Origin: JAPLVB01 sp964353635
GTDB lineage: Archaea > Aenigmatarchaeota > Aenigmatarchaeia > QMZP01
Assembly: GCA_964353635.1 (NCBI GenBank)
Contig: CAYGVS010000017.1
Span: 1 to 21,889 of the forward strand
Direction of reading: 5' to 3'
Length of the DNA: 21,889 nt
The notes beneath the pieces were generated by a model. The model saw nothing but the letters and a program-made list of their open reading frames with translations, made no database searches and had not been told where the DNA came from. Within the stretch, counting starts at the first letter, position 1, and every line of letters starts with the position of its first letter. Shown here one piece after another: positions 20,036-21,889 of this stretch. Both the position numbers and the translations under genes were made by a program.

Positions 20036-21439
20036 TTACAATAGGAACGGAACTGCGAATATTGTGGCCACTAGGCCCAGAACAAGGAAGGTTATGACGT
20101 TCATTATGGTCTTTGAATGTTTCTTGGATATCCTCGCGACTATTATGGCCCACATCCTTCCCCCGTCCAAAGGTCCGATGGGAAGCATGTTGAAGAGGCC
20201 GACGCCGAAGTTTATGAGCACCAAGAACACCAGAAGCTCTGTAATGAAGATTATCGATTCCTGGTAGCCTTCTGTCCCAGGCGCTGCCTTGGTGACGTTC
20301 TGCACGCCAAGTATGCCTATGAAGCCCGAGCGCGGGTGGGAGGCGAACTGGCTCTCCAAGGAGGCTATGTGAGAATCAGCCTCTGCTGAAAGGGAAGGGT
20401 GTGAGGCTTTTGTGTACTGCCAGAACTTTATCTCCTTCTGGAGCGAAGACCATGTGGGCTGCTGGTAGCCTCCCGCGAGTTGGCTGAAGCCGTTGCTGAC
20501 GGAGGACGTGAAGTCTATGCTTCCTGGCACGACCTGCTCGATGCCGAGCGCGATGCCCGTGGTCCAGTCTGGGGTGAAGGCAGGCTCGGGCTCAGGGGCT
20601 GTCATGAGGGTGTATGTGAAATCCTGTGTCCCGTTGTTGGTGCGGACGGTTATGGTCTGATTGGGGCCTATGGCCCTCAAAGCATGCGAGAGGTCTGTGC
20701 TGTTCAGTATCACATAATTGTCTATGCCGGTTATCGTGCCGGTCATGTTCGCATTCGCAGCAGGGTAGCCCTGCGCAAGGGCCTGGTAGCCCACCCCGAC
20801 CCCTGAAAACATCGGGGAAACCAATGAAGAGAACACGATAAGCACACCGATAAAGAATACGGTGGTCACATAGTTGGCGAAGGAGCCTGCAGCGAAAACG
20901 CGCAGCTGCTTCCAGGGCTTCTGCTTCTGCAGCTGCTTCTCATCCGGCTCCACGAAGGCCAGCGGAATGACTGCAAGAAGCCCTATCCCAAGGGATTTTA
21001 TCTTGACCTTCTCCCTGGCTGACATCACGCCGTGCATGCCCTCATGCACTATGACGAGGGTGGCTATGGAGATTATCCAGTACCAGAACGGGATTGCGAG
21101 ATAGCCGGGACCTGCTGAGGCCTGGGAGCTGGGCGAGGGAAGCGCGAATCCCAGCGCTGTCCCTATCTGGCCGGAAAGCTGCATGTTCAGCAGAGCGAAG
21201 AGCATCCAGACCATGTAAATCGAGGAGAGGAACGTTATGATTACGGCAAACGTCCCAACCACGAGCCAGAACCTTGGGAACCTGGTCCCAAGCCATATGA
21301 GGAAGGCCTTTCCTTTCTGGGTCTTCCTGAGCAAGAGCACGGATTCGCGCTTCCAGTTCTTCCTGTCAAGGTAGACAAACAGGGCTAGGAAAGCAGCAAA
21401 AATCAGGACAGAAACCAGGTACCAGTCAACCATAGACAT
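20036..21439 (-). CDS. Membrane-embedded zinc metalloprotease, site-2 protease family (M50)
   Basis: The product is 467 residues; the ATG at 21433 is an alternative that suits a leaderless start from the TATA box at 21455. It has several membrane segments: near 6-25, 58-82, 110-130, 150-165, 185-205, and two at the C-terminus. The zinc site HEGMH is near residue 131 in a membrane helix, and the third ligand motif NMLPIGPLDGG is near 415. A PDZ-like region lies between them (GYPAANANMTGTITGIDNYVILNSTDLSHAL). Such proteases cut membrane-bound regulators inside the bilayer; the substrate is unknown. Confidence 0.88.
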   Translation of the reverse strand: MSMVDWYLVSVLIFAAFLALFVYLDRKNWKRESVLLLRKTQKGKAFLIWLGTRFPRFWLVVGTFAVIITFLSSIYMVWMLFALLNMQLSGQIGTALGFALPSPSSQASAGPGYLAIPFWYWIISIATLVIVHEGMHGVMSAREKVKIKSLGIGLLAVIPLAFVEPDEKQLQKQKPWKQLRVFAAGSFANYVTTVFFIGVLIVFSSLVSPMFSGVGVGYQALAQGYPAANANMTGTITGIDNYVILNSTDLSHALRAIGPNQTITVRTNNGTQDFTYTLMTAPEPEPAFTPDWTTGIALGIEQVVPGSIDFTSSVSNGFSQLAGGYQQPTWSSLQKEIKFWQYTKASHPSLSAEADSHIASLESQFASHPRSGFIGILGVQNVTKAAPGTEGYQESIIFITELLVFLVLINFGVGLFNMLPIGPLDGGRMWAIIVARISKKHSKTIMNVITFLVLGLVATIFAVPFLL

Positions 21440-21454
21440 TGTATTTGCATGGGG

Positions 21455-21467
21455 CCTTATATAGGGC
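21455..21467 (-). promoter_or_regulatory. TATA box of the M50 protease gene
   Basis: Minus-strand GCCCTATATAAGG, about 20-27 nt before the candidate ATGs at 21439 and 21433; a leaderless start is likely. Confidence 0.55.
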
Positions 21468-21510
21468 TTGTTTTGGGAAGGAATTTCCCCCAGGATTCCC
21501 CTTTATTTTC

Positions 21511-21538
21511 CCTTATAAACTTAACTATATAATATATT
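21511..21538 (+). promoter_or_regulatory. Promoter region of the histone-fold gene
   Basis: CCTTATAAAC (21511-21520) and ACTATATAATATATT (21524-21538) are TATA candidates 75-100 nt before the ATG at 21610. Confidence 0.5.
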
Positions 21539-21551
21539 AACTATACAAGGA

Positions 21552-21572
21552 AAGGGGCAGCAATAGCCCCTT
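21552..21572 (+). promoter_or_regulatory. Leader hairpin of the histone-fold gene
   Basis: AAGGGGC, 7-nt loop, GCCCCTT (7-bp stem), followed by CAA. GGAGGTG (about 21597-21603) lies between the hairpin and the ATG at 21610. Confidence 0.5.
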
Positions 21573-21609
21573 CAAATGATAGTTTCAATCCAATCTGGAG
21601 GTGTTTTTC

Positions 21610-21889
21610 ATGGCCATTGGACATGGTGATGAGGAAGAGAGAGAGGCAGAAGAGCTGGAAGAAATCACTGAGGAGAGCGAGGAGCCTGCTGAAGAGAAGG
21701 CTAAAGAAAGCGAAGAAACCGGGGAGCCAGTTGAGGCTCAAGAGAGTGAAGAAGCCTCCAGCCCCGAGGAGGAGAGCAGATATGCTTTCCCCGAAGCTGC
21801 CGTTGTCAGGGTCATGAAGCGCCACCTGGACAAAGAGAAGATGGTGAAGAAGGAAGTCAAGATAGCCATGAACCAGTGGCTTGAGAAGG
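21610..21889 (+). CDS. Histone-fold protein with an acidic N-terminal tail (3' truncated)
   Basis: The ATG at 21610 follows a strong GGAGGTG. The first about 57 residues are extremely acidic (EEEREAEELEEITEESEE, repeated E/S/A). Then comes RYAFPEAAVVRVMKRHLDKEKMVKKEVKIAMNQWLEK, which matches the start of an archaeal histone fold (FP-x-A-x-V-x-R-(I/V)-(M/R)). The remaining helices lie beyond the window. It would bind DNA or another histone-like partner. The acidic tail is unlike canonical tailless archaeal histones and opposite in charge to eukaryotic tails. A CBF/NF-Y-like or non-DNA-binding histone-fold protein is an alternative. Confidence 0.7.
   Translation, partial: MAIGHGDEEEREAEELEEITEESEEPAEEKAKESEETGEPVEAQESEEASSPEEESRYAFPEAAVVRVMKRHLDKEKMVKKEVKIAMNQWLEK

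Noticed and set aside
1..21889. tRNA genes, rRNA genes or CRISPR arrays
   Set aside because: No cloverleaf with a TTCGA-type T arm, no rRNA blocks and no regularly spaced repeat array were found by eye; a covariance-model scan would be needed to exclude a degenerate tRNA.

Overview
The window looks like a chromosome segment of an archaeon, most likely a DPANN-type lineage recovered as a draft or metagenomic assembly. It carries archaeal/eukaryotic-type ribosomal proteins (eS8, eL37, eS6, uS12, uS7), an LSm protein, TATA-binding protein, a PIN-KH-ATPase of the PINA type, a Rad50 with a zinc hook, an RPA-like OB-fold protein and a histone-fold protein. Genes are preceded by TATA boxes and either GGTG/GGAGGTG ribosome-binding sites or leaderless starts. 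I cannot name the phylum. Two runs of N (100 nt at 3147-3246 and 10 nt at 13911-13920) are assembly gaps.

Layout. 1-1848: 3' part of a large secreted surface protein (SBBP repeats, Cys-rich metal-binding stretch, LamG domain). 1849-5738: a foreign block holding a diversity-generating retroelement (DGR). It contains a target gene with a variable repeat, a template repeat, the accessory gene avd and a DGR reverse transcriptase, followed by a convergent VapBC-type toxin-antitoxin pair. The block is bounded on the right by the intact eS8 gene and on the left by a decayed copy of the last 21 codons of eS8, as if an element had integrated into the 3' end of a ribosomal protein gene. 5739-10217: housekeeping information-processing genes (eS8, LSm, eL37, a small zinc/membrane protein with a frameshift, TBP, PINA). 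10218-11844: an AT-rich AAA ATPase (DUF4143 type) with a repeated upstream motif, probably acquired. 11856-13085 (minus): a tightly coupled three-gene operon of a small membrane protein, a group 4 [NiFe]-hydrogenase-type small subunit and an MTH1-like Nudix hydrolase with a frameshift. 13215-14261: uS12-uS7. 14262-14574: a short AT-rich insert flanked by a duplicated uS7 3' end. 14575-18218 (minus): MgtC-like protein, Rad50, an orphan small protein and an RPA-like protein. 18392-18803: two small Cys-rich proteins. 18807-21439 (minus): nucleoside deoxyribosyltransferase-like protein, eS6 with a charged tail and a structured leader, and a site-2-type membrane protease. 21610-end: an acidic-tailed histone-fold protein, cut by the window edge.

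The strongest result is the DGR. Aligning 2844-2950 with 3306-3448 gives 17 substitutions and every one falls at an adenine of the template, the signature of adenine-directed mutagenic retrohoming. Unusual points are a 36-nt in-frame segment with a perfect hairpin present only in the template, a variable region that is internal rather than C-terminal in the target, and ribosomal-gene 3'-end duplications flanking the block. A second, smaller insert flanked by a duplicated ribosomal gene end (uS7) suggests that ribosomal-protein gene ends are recurrent insertion points in this genome. Several genes also share a 5'-leader hairpin followed by CTTC(C)AA.
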